Shown: positions 8,414 through 17,290, counted from the first letter of the stretch. The stretch: DNA of 64,000 nt from Echinicola strongylocentroti (GCF_003260975.1 NZ_CP030041.1:3023001-3087000); one strand, 5' to 3'. The notes: generated by a model from the letters alone, not told the origin. Numbers and translations are program-made.

Positions 8414-8589
8414 GTTCCACGTGGAACGTTTACAAAACAAAAGTAGCAACAACTTACTGTTCCACGTGGAACACTAGTTAGCGATCATAGAATACAACCA
8501 ACTGTTCCACGTGGAACAGTAATACAAAGAACCTAAAAGTTCCACGTGAAACAGTGAATCCATTCCAGATCAGATGTTTCACGTGGAAC
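8414..8589. promoter_or_regulatory. parS: Cluster of five parS-like ParB-binding sites
   Basis: Five 14-bp palindromes occur within 176 bases: GTTCCACGTGGAAC at 8414-8427, 8459-8472 and 8504-8517, GTTCCACGTGAAAC at 8539-8552 and GTTTCACGTGGAAC at 8576-8589. Three have the flanking T/A that completes the chromosomal parS consensus TGTTNCACGTGAAACA. The spacings are 45, 45, 35 and 37 bases. parS recruits ParB for origin segregation. The parA and parB genes are not in the window. Confidence 0.9.
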
Positions 8590-8610
8590 AATTAAAAAAT
8601 ATACACAATT

Positions 8611-10476
8611 ATGTTTCCAGAATACGATGTAATAGTAGTTGGGGGAGGCCATGCAGGATGCGAAGCAGCTCATGCGGCAGCCAAAATGGGTAATTCGGTA
8701 CTCTTATGTACCATGAATATGAACACTATTGCTCAAATGTCATGTAATCCAGCTATTGGTGGTGTGGCTAAAGGACAAATTGTTCGTGAAATTGATGCAC
8801 TCGGTGGAATGACAGGTATCATTTCCGATAAATCCATGATCCAATTTCGAATGCTCAACAGGTCTAAAGGCCCTGCTATGTGGTCCCCAAGATCACAAAA
8901 TGACCGAATGCGCTTTGCCGAAGAGTGGAGATTGGCATTGGAAGGCACACCAGGCGTGGACTTTTGGCAAGAAATGATCTCTGGTTTGGTCGTAGAAGAC
9001 AAAAGGGTAGTGGGTGTAAAAACTGGTATCGGCCTTGAAATAAAGGCTAAATCAGTAGTTCTTACCAATGGGACATTTCTCAACGGACTCATACATATAG
9101 GAGAAAAGCAGTTTGGAGGAGGCAGAACTGGTGAAGCTGCAGCCAAAGGAATTACGGAACAATTAGTGGACCTAGGTTTTGAAGCAGGAAGAATGAAGAC
9201 CGGTACACCCCCAAGAGTGGATGGAAGGTCATTAGATTACTCCAAAATGGAGGTTCAATACGGCGATGAAAAACCAGAAAAATTCTCCTTTTCTGATGAA
9301 ACATCTACTTTAAAAGAACAACGAACCTGCTGGATAACTTATACCAATAAAGAAGTACACGAAACATTGGAGACGGGATTTGATCGGTCACCGATGTTTA
9401 ATGGACGTATTCAAGGATTAGGACCACGGTATTGTCCATCGATAGAGGATAAAATCAACCGCTTTGCTGAAAGGGACCGACACCAAATCTTTGTAGAGCC
9501 TGAAGGTTGGGATACAGTAGAAATCTACGTCAATGGCTTCTCTACATCACTCCCGGAAGATGTCCAATACAAAGCAATCCGAAAAATAGCTGGTTTTGAG
9601 AACTGCAAAATGTTCCGTCCAGGCTATGCGATCGAATACGACTTTTTCCCACCAACGCAGTTAAAATTAACACTAGAAACACAACTGGTAGAAAATCTCT
9701 TCTTTGCAGGGCAGATCAACGGAACCACAGGATACGAAGAAGCAGGCTGCCAAGGACTCATAGCAGGTATCAATGCAGCTAGAAAGGTACAGGAAGAAAG
9801 TCCCTTCCTGCTAAAAAGATCCGATGCCTACATCGGAGTACTTATCGATGACCTCATCAATAAAGGCACCGAAGAACCTTATAGGATGTTTACCTCAAGG
9901 GCTGAATTCAGACTTTTACTTAGACAAGATAATGCTGATTTGCGATTGACAGAACTTGGTCATTCTATAGGTTTAGCTTCAGATGAGCGATTGGAGAAAA
10001 TGCTGGACAAGAAAAATGATACCGCCAAACTGATCAATGATCTTAAGCAAAAGAAACTAAGTCCAGAAAGCATCAATTCAGGACTGGAAGAAAAAGATAC
10101 TGCTACGATCAAAGAAAAGATCACCGTAGAAAAGCTGCTTAAAAGGCCACAACTGGGACTAACATCCATAAAGAAATTAGACCCAGACATCGATCAATAC
10201 CTATCAAAATACCCACAAGAAGTACTAGATCAAGCGGAAATACAAATAAAATACAACAGCTATATCGAAAAGGAAAAACAAATGGTAGAGAAACTCAATA
10301 GCATGGAAAACTTCAAAATACCGTCCAGCTTTGACTACCTCGCCATTCCAGCACTGTCTGCTGAAGGAAAGCAGAAATTGCATAAAATACGTCCCGAAAC
10401 CCTCGGGCAAGCATCCAGAATCAGTGGTGTATCACCAGCTGATCTGTCCATTCTCACGGTTTATTTAGGAAGATAA
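8611..10476 (+). CDS. mnmG: tRNA uridine-5-carboxymethylaminomethyl modification enzyme MnmG (GidA)
   Basis: A 621-residue FAD-dependent enzyme that, with MnmE, installs the cmnm5 group on U34 of several tRNAs. The N-terminus has the FAD motif VVGGGHAGCEAA (Gly11-Gly16), followed by NPAIGGVAKG and the family block GGGRTGEAAA; the C-terminal helical domain (LTSIKKLDPDIDQYL... GVSPADLSILTVYL) binds MnmE and tRNA. Length is standard. The historical name GidA reflects its usual position near the replication origin, which fits the parS cluster just upstream. The next gene starts one base after the stop. Confidence 0.98.
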   Translation: MFPEYDVIVVGGGHAGCEAAHAAAKMGNSVLLCTMNMNTIAQMSCNPAIGGVAKGQIVREIDALGGMTGIISDKSMIQFRMLNRSKGPAMWSPRSQNDRMRFAEEWRLALEGTPGVDFWQEMISGLVVEDKRVVGVKTGIGLEIKAKSVVLTNGTFLNGLIHIGEKQFGGGRTGEAAAKGITEQLVDLGFEAGRMKTGTPPRVDGRSLDYSKMEVQYGDEKPEKFSFSDETSTLKEQRTCWITYTNKEVHETLETGFDRSPMFNGRIQGLGPRYCPSIEDKINRFAERDRHQIFVEPEGWDTVEIYVNGFSTSLPEDVQYKAIRKIAGFENCKMFRPGYAIEYDFFPPTQLKLTLETQLVENLFFAGQINGTTGYEEAGCQGLIAGINAARKVQEESPFLLKRSDAYIGVLIDDLINKGTEEPYRMFTSRAEFRLLLRQDNADLRLTELGHSIGLASDERLEKMLDKKNDTAKLINDLKQKKLSPESINSGLEEKDTATIKEKITVEKLLKRPQLGLTSIKKLDPDIDQYLSKYPQEVLDQAEIQIKYNSYIEKEKQMVEKLNSMENFKIPSSFDYLAIPALSAEGKQKLHKIRPETLGQASRISGVSPADLSILTVYLGR

Positions 10477-10477
10477 C

Positions 10478-11365
10478 ATGTACGAAAGATTAACCAACTG
10501 TCCACTTTGTGAAAGTGGACTTTTTATTAATCATATGGTGGTGAAAGACCACAGCGTCTCTGACGAATCATTTAGCATTTGTAAATGTAGCAATTGCGAT
10601 TTTTTATTTACCAACCCAAGACCAAGCCAGAAAAATATCGGCCAATATTACGAATCAAAGGACTATATTTCCCATACTGATAAATCAAATAATCTCGTTA
10701 ACCTCATCTACAAACAGGTAAGAAAAATAACCTTACAGCAAAAGGTAAACTGGATTACGAAGTATTCAGAGAAAAAAGGAAGACTATTGGATTACGGTTG
10801 TGGGACTGGCCATTTTCTTCATCATGCCAGCACCAAAGGATGGGAGGGAATAGGCTATGAACCTAGTGAAGAAGCGACAGAAATCGCTCGTGGCAAATTT
10901 AACCTCCAACTATATCCTAAATTGGAATCATTGGAAAATGAAAAGAAATTTGATGCCATCACACTTTTTCATGTCCTCGAACACGTCCACGATCTAAGAG
11001 GTACAATGAAGTTCCTTCTTCAACGATTAAAGAAAAGGGGAACACTTTTCCTGGCAGTACCAAACAATGCTTCCTACGACGCCGCGTTATTCAAAGAGCA
11101 TTGGGCAGCTATGGATGTGCCGAGACACTTGTACCATTTCACCAGGCCCACGATGCGAAAATTAGCAGAGGAGTTTGACTTACGCATCACTGCAGAAGAA
11201 CCCATGCCATTTGACAGTTACTATGTATCCATTCTATCCAACAATATAAAATATAATAAGAAAAATCTTATAAATTCATTTTTAACAGGATATAAATCAA
11301 ACAAATTAGCTAAAAACAACAACAATAACTATTCAAGCATATTGTTTATATTAAAGAAGAAATGA
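10478..11365 (+). CDS. Class I SAM-dependent methyltransferase with N-terminal zinc-ribbon-like motif
   Basis: A 295-residue protein. Cys8/Cys11 (CPLC) and Cys37/Cys40 (CSNC) form a likely zinc ribbon; motif I LLDYGCGTGHF at about 103-113 marks the SAM pocket of the Methyltransf_23 group, and FHVLEHVHD is the post-motif. Relatives methylate sugars, lipids or other small molecules; the substrate is unknown. The C-terminus is Asn/Lys-rich (KNNNNNYSS). It overlaps the following lipoprotein gene by 4 bases (ATGA), suggesting coupling. Confidence 0.87.
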   Translation: MYERLTNCPLCESGLFINHMVVKDHSVSDESFSICKCSNCDFLFTNPRPSQKNIGQYYESKDYISHTDKSNNLVNLIYKQVRKITLQQKVNWITKYSEKKGRLLDYGCGTGHFLHHASTKGWEGIGYEPSEEATEIARGKFNLQLYPKLESLENEKKFDAITLFHVLEHVHDLRGTMKFLLQRLKKRGTLFLAVPNNASYDAALFKEHWAAMDVPRHLYHFTRPTMRKLAEEFDLRITAEEPMPFDSYYVSILSNNIKYNKKNLINSFLTGYKSNKLAKNNNNNYSSILFILKKK

Positions 11366-13125
11366 ACAATAGAAAACACTATATCAGCCTAATATTAGCT
11401 ACCACAGCCCTACTACTCTGCTACGCCTGCGCAAAGCAAAGTTCCCCAATGGGTGGCCCCAAAGACGAAGAACCTCCCAAACTGCTTTCATCAAATCCCA
11501 AAGACCAAAGCCTCAATATCAAGCCAGAAAATGTGACGCTGGTCTTCGATGAATTTATAAAGACCGAAAATCCCCAACGGAATGTCATCATCACACCAAG
11601 CTTGGACAAGAGCAAAATGGAGTTTCTTGCGCTCAAGAATGAGCTCCGCATCAAAATTGGTCAAGAGTTGGAAGATAGCACTACCTATGTCTTTAACTTC
11701 CAAAAAAGCATACAAGACATATCAGAAAGCAATCCTGCTGAAAACTTAAAACTGGTCTTCTCCACAGGAAATTTGATTGATAGTCTCCGATTTATTGGGA
11801 AGGTTTCCTTCTTATTTCCTCAGCAAAAACCTAATATGGAAGATGTCATCGTGGGACTATATAGGATAGAGGACGATACTATGGATGTATTTACAGATCC
11901 ACCCTATTATCTCACACAAACAGATTCTACTGGGAATTTTGAAATCACTAATATCAAAGGAGGCCAATATAGAGCATATGCCTGGCAGGACGATAACAAC
12001 ACGTCCAAGGCCGAAGACAAAAGTGAGCCTTATGCCTTTATCGCTGACACCATCAACATCATGGAGGATGTATCTGGAAGCTATTTTAACTTGTTTAAAG
12101 GCGATCTATCTGATTTTAAAATCAATCGTACATCATCCATAGGAAGAACCTTTGATGTAGTCCTCAGCAAGTACCCAGCCACCTTAAAAGTCAATCATCC
12201 TGATCTCGGCACATCATTATATTATAGAGTCAATGAAAAGAACATCCGCTTTTATCATACATCATTGCGGGAGGATAGTACACAGGTATCTATAAGTGTC
12301 AGGGATTCTGTAGGATTTGGCGTAGATACCACTTTTTATGCATCCTTTATGGAAAGTGACAGAAGACCCGAAAACCTAACACCTACCATAGCTAAAGACA
12401 AAGACTTCTTAAAAGACATCAACACATCCATTTCATTTAATAAACCCATTAAAGATATTGTTTATGATTCATTATTCATCCAATACGATACAGCATCATT
12501 CATTAAAATCGAGCCGAGACATATAAGTTTTAAAGACAGTTCATTGCGGTCAACATTATTATTCTCCATACCGGTAAATGATACTTTGTCAACAACAAAT
12601 TACCAGTTCTATGCCTCTGACTCCACCTTTATTGACATCGAAGATCAATTCAACGAAAAGGAAATCAAAACAACGTTTACTAAACTAGATCCAGAAAACC
12701 TTGCTGATGAAGTAACAGGCAAAATAATGGTTGAGGAACTACCAATCATCGTCCAACTTCTAAGTAAAAATGGTGAAGTATCACGTGAAACAATTTTAAG
12801 AGATCAGTATAATTACAGCTTTAAGAAGATCAAAGCAGGCGAGTACATGGTAAGGGCCATTATAGACCGCAACGATAATGGCAAGTGGGATCCTGGCAAC
12901 TACAATGAACTCCGGCAGCCTGAACCTATTTACTATTACCGTGACACTGAAAACCAATCTTACCTTATACTCCTTAGAGGAAAGTGGACCAACCAAAACA
13001 TCAATATTATGCCTACACCAGAATCAGGTCTGCTAAGGAAAAATAATGGCAATACCACGACGGATACCATTCCGAAAATGGACCAAAATACTGACAAAAC
13101 GGCTGTAGATAACTCACAAAAATAG
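11362..13125 (+). CDS. Ig-like-domain lipoprotein (Big_5/SbsA type)
   Basis: A 587-residue surface or periplasmic lipoprotein: signal peptide ending LLLCYAC with cysteine 23, then SSPMGGPKDEEPPKL, a phrase common at the start of Bacteroidota proteins with an N-terminal Ig-like (Big_5) domain. The stretch LNIKPENVTLVFDEFIKTENP is the Ig-like strand pattern. The middle and C-terminal parts are beta-rich; the last 35 residues are polar and Thr/Asn-rich. Function is unknown. A strong intrinsic terminator lies at 13164-13203. Confidence 0.85.
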   Translation: MNNRKHYISLILATTALLLCYACAKQSSPMGGPKDEEPPKLLSSNPKDQSLNIKPENVTLVFDEFIKTENPQRNVIITPSLDKSKMEFLALKNELRIKIGQELEDSTTYVFNFQKSIQDISESNPAENLKLVFSTGNLIDSLRFIGKVSFLFPQQKPNMEDVIVGLYRIEDDTMDVFTDPPYYLTQTDSTGNFEITNIKGGQYRAYAWQDDNNTSKAEDKSEPYAFIADTINIMEDVSGSYFNLFKGDLSDFKINRTSSIGRTFDVVLSKYPATLKVNHPDLGTSLYYRVNEKNIRFYHTSLREDSTQVSISVRDSVGFGVDTTFYASFMESDRRPENLTPTIAKDKDFLKDINTSISFNKPIKDIVYDSLFIQYDTASFIKIEPRHISFKDSSLRSTLLFSIPVNDTLSTTNYQFYASDSTFIDIEDQFNEKEIKTTFTKLDPENLADEVTGKIMVEELPIIVQLLSKNGEVSRETILRDQYNYSFKKIKAGEYMVRAIIDRNDNGKWDPGNYNELRQPEPIYYYRDTENQSYLILLRGKWTNQNINIMPTPESGLLRKNNGNTTTDTIPKMDQNTDKTAVDNSQK

Positions 13126-13688
13126 TGTGAATAACTGTCTATAACATATGGACAAATCAAGGGTTATCCCAAAAGTGAATTGGCTTTTGGGATAATTTTT
13201 TTTGGCCTATGGATAACCACAATTTTATAAACCTCTATCCACAATTGTACACACACAAATTAATGAACACTAAATCGAATGGTTATTTATGCACAAATTA
13301 AGGGTTCTTACATACTACCATTCATATCCAACCTGTTGCAAGTGGATAAGCTGTGGACAATAGGTGAATTAAACATGAATAAGAAAGGCATAACATGTGG
13401 GTAAATAAAAACAACCAACTTACCCACAAATCCACACTATAATAACTGTAATAGTTTTTTATTTAAAAAAAGAATATAATATAAATATAAAGGGTGTGGA
13501 AAGTGGAAGAAAACCCAAAATCCCATTTGATAGAGATGTCATGACAGATTAAAATGTCAGTAAATTTAAATTCAATCAATTGGCAAAAAATCTGTTTACA
13601 GTAAATAAAAATGGATAACTTTAACTTTTGAAAAGGTTAGACGCCAGCCTAAGCATGCACTACTCCTGTCAAAGAAAATTCAGTCACT
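13126..13688. other. oriC: Candidate chromosomal replication origin (oriC)
   Basis: A 563-base AT-rich gap with clustered DnaA-box-like 9-mers (consensus TTATNCACA). Exact matches: TTATTCACA (minus, 13126-13134) and TTATGCACA (13287-13295). One mismatch from TTATCCACA: 13208-13216, 13235-13243, 13341-13349, 13352-13360, 13396-13404 and 13420-13428. An AT-only stretch (about 13453-13492) next to the cluster could be the unwinding element. A terminator at 13164 isolates it from the upstream gene, and parS sites lie 5 kb away. The call is from motif density and context; dnaA is not in the window. Confidence 0.7.
13164..13203 (+). terminator. Intrinsic terminator after the Ig-like lipoprotein gene
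   Basis: Perfect 12-bp stem TTATCCCAAAAG (13164-13175) and CTTTTGGGATAA (13184-13195) with an 8-base loop, followed by eight T residues. Confidence 0.9.
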
Positions 13689-14456
13689 ATGAAGAGAGGG
13701 TTAATACTTACACTGTTAATAATTTCGGTTTTTGATATAGCACTATTTGCACAGGATAGTACATCGCAAGAAAAAATTTATTTTACGGATTTTTATATTT
13801 CGGCCGGATACAGAAATCAGCCTTACACAGAGCTAAACAATTACCTAAGTGGACAAGGTTACCAAACGTTCGAAAAGCAAACAGCAACATTGGGAGGTGG
13901 AATATCCTATGTGGCCATGTCAAGATTGGGGATTTTTGCAGAGGCTGATTTTAACTTGAACAAAAAAAGGTTCAGCAATGATTACGTAAATTATCGATAC
14001 TTGCCTGTCCATGTGACGGCAGGTTTACAATATCACTGGAAAAATAGCCTCACCAAGGATTGGAGATTTTACCCAAAAGTGGGAATATACTATGGGACGA
14101 CCTCACTGGATCTTATTGCCAAAGATCTGGAGTCAGACTTCAATGAAAACCTGATGGGAAATATGAACACCAGCTTCCTATATCAGCGGAACCTTGGTCT
14201 CAACTTTAGCCTGAATGCGGATAAGTTGTTAGGCGCATTTCTCAAACCAACGACCCAAGTGGGCGTGTATTCCAGGATGGGCTTGCAAGTAGGATACATG
14301 CTAAATCTCTATTCCAGTGTGACCAAGCTCAGAAGGAATTTTAGTGCAGACCTTCGCAAAGACCTGATAATCTCTAATGCACCGGCGTTTGATCCAAGTG
14401 CATTTTATGTGAAACTGAATTTTGCCATTGGCAAGTTTGAGAAATCGAGCGATTGA
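13689..14456 (+). CDS. Hypothetical outer-membrane beta-barrel-like protein
   Basis: A 255-residue secreted protein: signal peptide MKRGLILTLLIISVFDIALFA, cleavage probably after FAQ. The mature part alternates aromatic and polar residues (YISAGYRNQPY; AEADFNLNKKRF; VHVTAGLQYHWK; FYPKVGIYYGT), the pattern of membrane-spanning strands in an outer-membrane barrel, and it ends FYVKLNFAIGKFEKSSD. No enzymatic motif is visible. It is the first gene right of the candidate origin, transcribed away from it. Confidence 0.7.
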   Translation: MKRGLILTLLIISVFDIALFAQDSTSQEKIYFTDFYISAGYRNQPYTELNNYLSGQGYQTFEKQTATLGGGISYVAMSRLGIFAEADFNLNKKRFSNDYVNYRYLPVHVTAGLQYHWKNSLTKDWRFYPKVGIYYGTTSLDLIAKDLESDFNENLMGNMNTSFLYQRNLGLNFSLNADKLLGAFLKPTTQVGVYSRMGLQVGYMLNLYSSVTKLRRNFSADLRKDLIISNAPAFDPSAFYVKLNFAIGKFEKSSD

Positions 14457-14481
14457 AATGGCTCCAAGTATTTCCCTTGAC

Positions 14482-15297
14482 ATGAGAAAAATTTATAGCC
14501 TCGTAGCCCTTTTTCTAGGATTGCAGTGCATTGTATTGGCCAAGACCGATACCGTACAAGTCCACAGCGATGCGATGGACAAGGATGTGCCTAATCTGAT
14601 CATTACGCCCAGTGGCTATTCCAGCTCGACCACTTATCCATCCGTATATTTGCTCCATGGAGCTGGTGGCGACTACACCACTTGGGCAAGGATTGCCGAT
14701 TTGCAGCAATATGCGGACCGCTACGGCCTTATCATCGTCTGTCCTGATGCAGGAGTCACCAGTTGGTATTTCGACAGCCCTATAGACCCTAAAATGCAAT
14801 ATGAGTCTTACGTCGCTTCCGAATTGGTCGCTTGGGTGGATGACCATTATGCTACCAAGCCAGATCGTGCCTATCGTGCCATTACGGGCTTGAGCATGGG
14901 CGGTCATGGAGGACTTTATCTGGGCTTTCGTCATCAAGATGTCTGGGGAGCTGTGGGAAGTACAAGTGGCGGTGTGGACATCCGGCCGTTTCCGTTGAAT
15001 TGGGACATCGCCAAAAGGTTGGGATCTTATGCTGAAAACAAGGAAGTCTGGGAGGAAAATAGTGTCATCAACATGCTCCACCTGCTGGATGGAAAAACCT
15101 TGGACATCATCTTTGATTGCGGCCGCCATGATTTTTTTTATGATGCCAATGTACGTCTGCACGAAAAGATGGAAGAGCGTAATATTCCCCACGATTTTAT
15201 CTCACGACCCGGAGTGCACAATGCCGAGTATTGGCAAAATGCCATCGCCTATCAACTGCTATTTTTCAATAGTAAATTTGAAGCCAGGAAGAAATAG
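14482..15297 (+). CDS. Secreted alpha/beta-hydrolase esterase (esterase D/antigen 85 type)
   Basis: A 271-residue hydrolase when started at the ATG at 14482, which gives a proper signal peptide (MRKIYSLVALFLGLQCIVLA); an in-frame ATG at 14422 lies inside the preceding gene and adds a non-signal extension. The oxyanion loop LLHGAGG, the nucleophile elbow GLSMGG with Ser138, DCGRHDFF and the C-terminal GVHNAEYW with the likely catalytic His fit the esterase D superfamily (S-formylglutathione hydrolase, feruloyl and acetyl esterases). It probably cleaves acyl esters in the periplasm. It starts 25 bases after the preceding stop. Confidence 0.88.
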   Translation: MRKIYSLVALFLGLQCIVLAKTDTVQVHSDAMDKDVPNLIITPSGYSSSTTYPSVYLLHGAGGDYTTWARIADLQQYADRYGLIIVCPDAGVTSWYFDSPIDPKMQYESYVASELVAWVDDHYATKPDRAYRAITGLSMGGHGGLYLGFRHQDVWGAVGSTSGGVDIRPFPLNWDIAKRLGSYAENKEVWEENSVINMLHLLDGKTLDIIFDCGRHDFFYDANVRLHEKMEERNIPHDFISRPGVHNAEYWQNAIAYQLLFFNSKFEARKK

Positions 15298-15417
15298 ACA
15301 GTATATTACTTAGTATAGGTCAATTTTGCATAATTTAGGAGAAATAGTTATATGTTTTTCTCTTACAAAATTGTGTACTTTAGGTTTTTAGTATTTGTAT
15401 TATTTTGATCAATTTTT

Positions 15418-16269
15418 ATGGATAACTACTTTTTGAAACCTAAACCCTATCCCAGCATGGCAGAAAGCTGGGGAATAACGGGGCTGATGGTACTTTCTAT
15501 GCTAGTATTTTCGCCACTGTTTATTGGGCTTCGACTTATTTTGGATGAAGGGCTTTCATTTTTACTCTATTACATATTTGTATTTTCAATTCCACTATTG
15601 CTCTTTAAGGCCAAACGTAAGAAAAGAAATGGAGATGCGTCATTTAACTTTGCGATTGGTAATTTGAGGATTGCAGCACTTGTAATACTCTGCACGACGT
15701 CTATGCTATTTGCGATTACCACTCCATTGGTGAGTTTGATCCCTATGCCGGAGGTATTTAGGGAGATTTTTGAAGGAATGCATTATTCTGGTATTTTTTC
15801 GCATGTGGCCATCGTAGTAGCTGCTCCTCTTTTAGAAGAACTGATCATGCGGGGCATTGTTCTTGATGGATTGTTAAAACGATATGATCCTGTGAAATCG
15901 ATTCTTCTTTCAAGTTTTCTTTTTGGAATCCTGCACCTTAATCCCTGGCAATTTATTTCTGCCTTTGTAATAGGGATATTTGCCGGCTGGGTGTATTGGA
16001 AAACAAAGCGAATCTCCTTAGCCATATTGATCCACATGACCAATAATCTCATGGCCTTATTGATATCGTTAACGAATAAAGATACCCCTACGTTGGATGG
16101 CAGTTTTTTAGATACTTATGGTGGCTCCTTTTATGCCGTCATGATCATTGTGGTGGGCTTAATTACCTTTGCTGGATGCATTTACCTTTTGAAGAAAGAA
16201 TTTCTAAAGGAAAAAGTAAAAGTACCTGACGAGGTAAATATCACCCCCGCAGCGAAATTCTGGGAGTAG
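15418..16269 (+). CDS. CPBP-family intramembrane glutamic endopeptidase (CAAX/Abi type)
   Basis: A 283-residue polytopic membrane protein with seven or eight hydrophobic segments. The three conserved motifs of CPBP proteases are visible: Glu140-Glu141-xxx-Arg145 (EELIMR), FLFGILH with His173, and HMTNN with His206 and Asn210. The family includes prenyl-protein Rce1 proteases and bacteriocin-immunity proteins; the substrate here is unknown. It is monocistronic, preceded by about 120 bases of AT-rich DNA and followed by the repeat region at 16270. Confidence 0.92.
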   Translation: MDNYFLKPKPYPSMAESWGITGLMVLSMLVFSPLFIGLRLILDEGLSFLLYYIFVFSIPLLLFKAKRKKRNGDASFNFAIGNLRIAALVILCTTSMLFAITTPLVSLIPMPEVFREIFEGMHYSGIFSHVAIVVAAPLLEELIMRGIVLDGLLKRYDPVKSILLSSFLFGILHLNPWQFISAFVIGIFAGWVYWKTKRISLAILIHMTNNLMALLISLTNKDTPTLDGSFLDTYGGSFYAVMIIVVGLITFAGCIYLLKKEFLKEKVKVPDEVNITPAAKFWE

Positions 16270-16310
16270 GGAATAGCGGGTGGCTGAGCGTAGCCGAAGC
16301 CACCGAAAAC

Positions 16311-16405
16311 CAGCCTCATCCGAGATAGTAAATTGTTGCTCACAGTAACCACGGAAATCTCAGAAAAACCCTACTTCATTCTGGGGGTTCTGTGCATTCC
16401 CTGAG
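16311..16405. repeat. 95-bp direct repeat, left copy of the GIY-YIG cassette
   Basis: Begins CAGCCTCATCCGAGATAG and ends at CCCTGAG. It matches 17291-17385 with five mismatches. The inner part, from CTCACAG to CGTGAG, belongs to a dispersed family with further copies at 32792, 35702 and 39326. Confidence 0.9.
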
Positions 16406-16426
16406 CTTAGCCATTTCGGTTCCATA

Positions 16427-16582
16427 GCGAAGAGATCCTCACTCGCAGAGCGAATCGGTCTTCGTTCCCAGAGTGTAGCAATCCTCGTTCCCTGAGCGAA
16501 TCAATCCTCGATCCCAGAGTGTAGCGATCCTCGTTCCCAGAGCGAATCGATCCTCGGTCCCTGAGCGTAGCCGAAGGGATCG
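16427..16582. repeat. 23-bp tandem array, left
   Basis: Six consecutive imperfect 23-bp units beginning GCGAAG, GCGAATC or GTGTAGC and ending CCCAGA or CCCTGA (starts 16427, 16450, 16473, 16496, 16519, 16542), then a partial unit GCGTAGCCGAAGGGATCG. The last part is the common Bacteroidota motif CCCTGAGCGTAGCCGAAGGG. Confidence 0.85.
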
Positions 16583-16611
16583 AAGGCGGATTAACAAAAC
16601 ATAACGCGACA

Positions 16612-16929
16612 ATGAAAGGATACATGTACATTTTAGCCTGCGCAAATGGAGCTTTTTATACAGGAAGCACGGTTGATTTGGGTAAGAGATTGGCTGAGCA
16701 TCAAGCTGGATTTGGGGCTAACTTTACTAGAAAATACCTTCCAGTAGAACTGGTATATTTTGAGGAATATGCTAGAGTAGATCAAGCTTTTTACAGAGAG
16801 AAACAAATCCAGGGTTGGGGACGGAGCAAGAAAATAGCGTTGATTAATGGAGATTTGGATAAATTACACAATTTATCAGCATGTCAGAATAAGACGCATT
16901 TCAAAAATTATAATAGCAAAAAGGAGTAA
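16612..16929 (+). CDS. GIY-YIG endonuclease domain protein (URI type)
   Basis: A 105-residue single-domain GIY-YIG nuclease. The two tyrosine blocks are MYILAC (5-10) and FYTGST (15-20), followed by LGKRLAEHQAG with the conserved Arg and His, and a later Glu region (FEEYARVDQAFYREKQIQGW). Such stand-alone proteins are widespread and uncharacterised; the catalytic set looks complete. It lies between 23-bp tandem arrays and near-identical 95-bp direct repeats, a setting that suggests a mobile or repeat-associated gene. MKGYM and MYIL are alternative starts; the first is used. Confidence 0.9.
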   Translation: MKGYMYILACANGAFYTGSTVDLGKRLAEHQAGFGANFTRKYLPVELVYFEEYARVDQAFYREKQIQGWGRSKKIALINGDLDKLHNLSACQNKTHFKNYNSKKE

Positions 16930-17142
16930 ATTACTGGTTTTTGGTGGCTTGTGGCTTCGGCTACGCTCAGCCACCGGAGTTTGGTCAACGGAGTCCAGCC
17001 AGCGAAGCTTAATCATTGGAATCCGGCCATTAGCGTTTCCGCACTAATGCTTAACAACCGAAACATAGCGATGGAAACCTGTCACCGAAGTAAGTTTTTC
17101 GAAGCTCATCCGCACATTCGTTCCCTATACGAAATCGTCTAT

Positions 17143-17236
17143 CGTTCCCAGAGCGAATCGATCCCCGGTCGCAGAGCGTAGCGATCCTCGTTCCCTGAGC
17201 GAAGCGATCCCCGGTCCCTGAGCGTAGCCGAAGGGA
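17143..17236. repeat. 23-bp tandem array, right
   Basis: Three full 23-bp units related to the left array (GCGAATCGATCCCCGGTCGC, GCGTAGCGATCCTCGTTCCC, GCGAAGCGATCCCCGGTCCC types) with partial units at each end; same orientation as the left array. Confidence 0.85.
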
Positions 17237-17290
17237 TGGGGATTTGAAGATATATCCAAATACATCTACTTTTTATGACCGCAAGGACAT

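Larger units (their letters stand above)
16270..16611. other. Repeat region left of the GIY-YIG gene
   Basis: A 342-base non-coding stretch containing an inverted-repeat arm (16280-16303, GGTGGCTGAGCGTAGCCGAA type), a 95-bp direct repeat (16311-16405) and a 23-bp tandem array (16427-16582). Confidence 0.8.

Noticed and set aside
8414..8589. CRISPR-like array interpretation of the GTTCCACGTGGAAC repeats
   Set aside because: Repeats are only 14 bp, palindromic and match parS; spacers are short and AT-rich; no cas genes.
13164..13172. DnaA box TTATCCCAA
   Set aside because: Two mismatches from TTATCCACA, and it is part of the terminator stem.
16427..16582. CRISPR array interpretation of the 23-bp repeats
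   Set aside because: Units are directly adjacent with no spacers.
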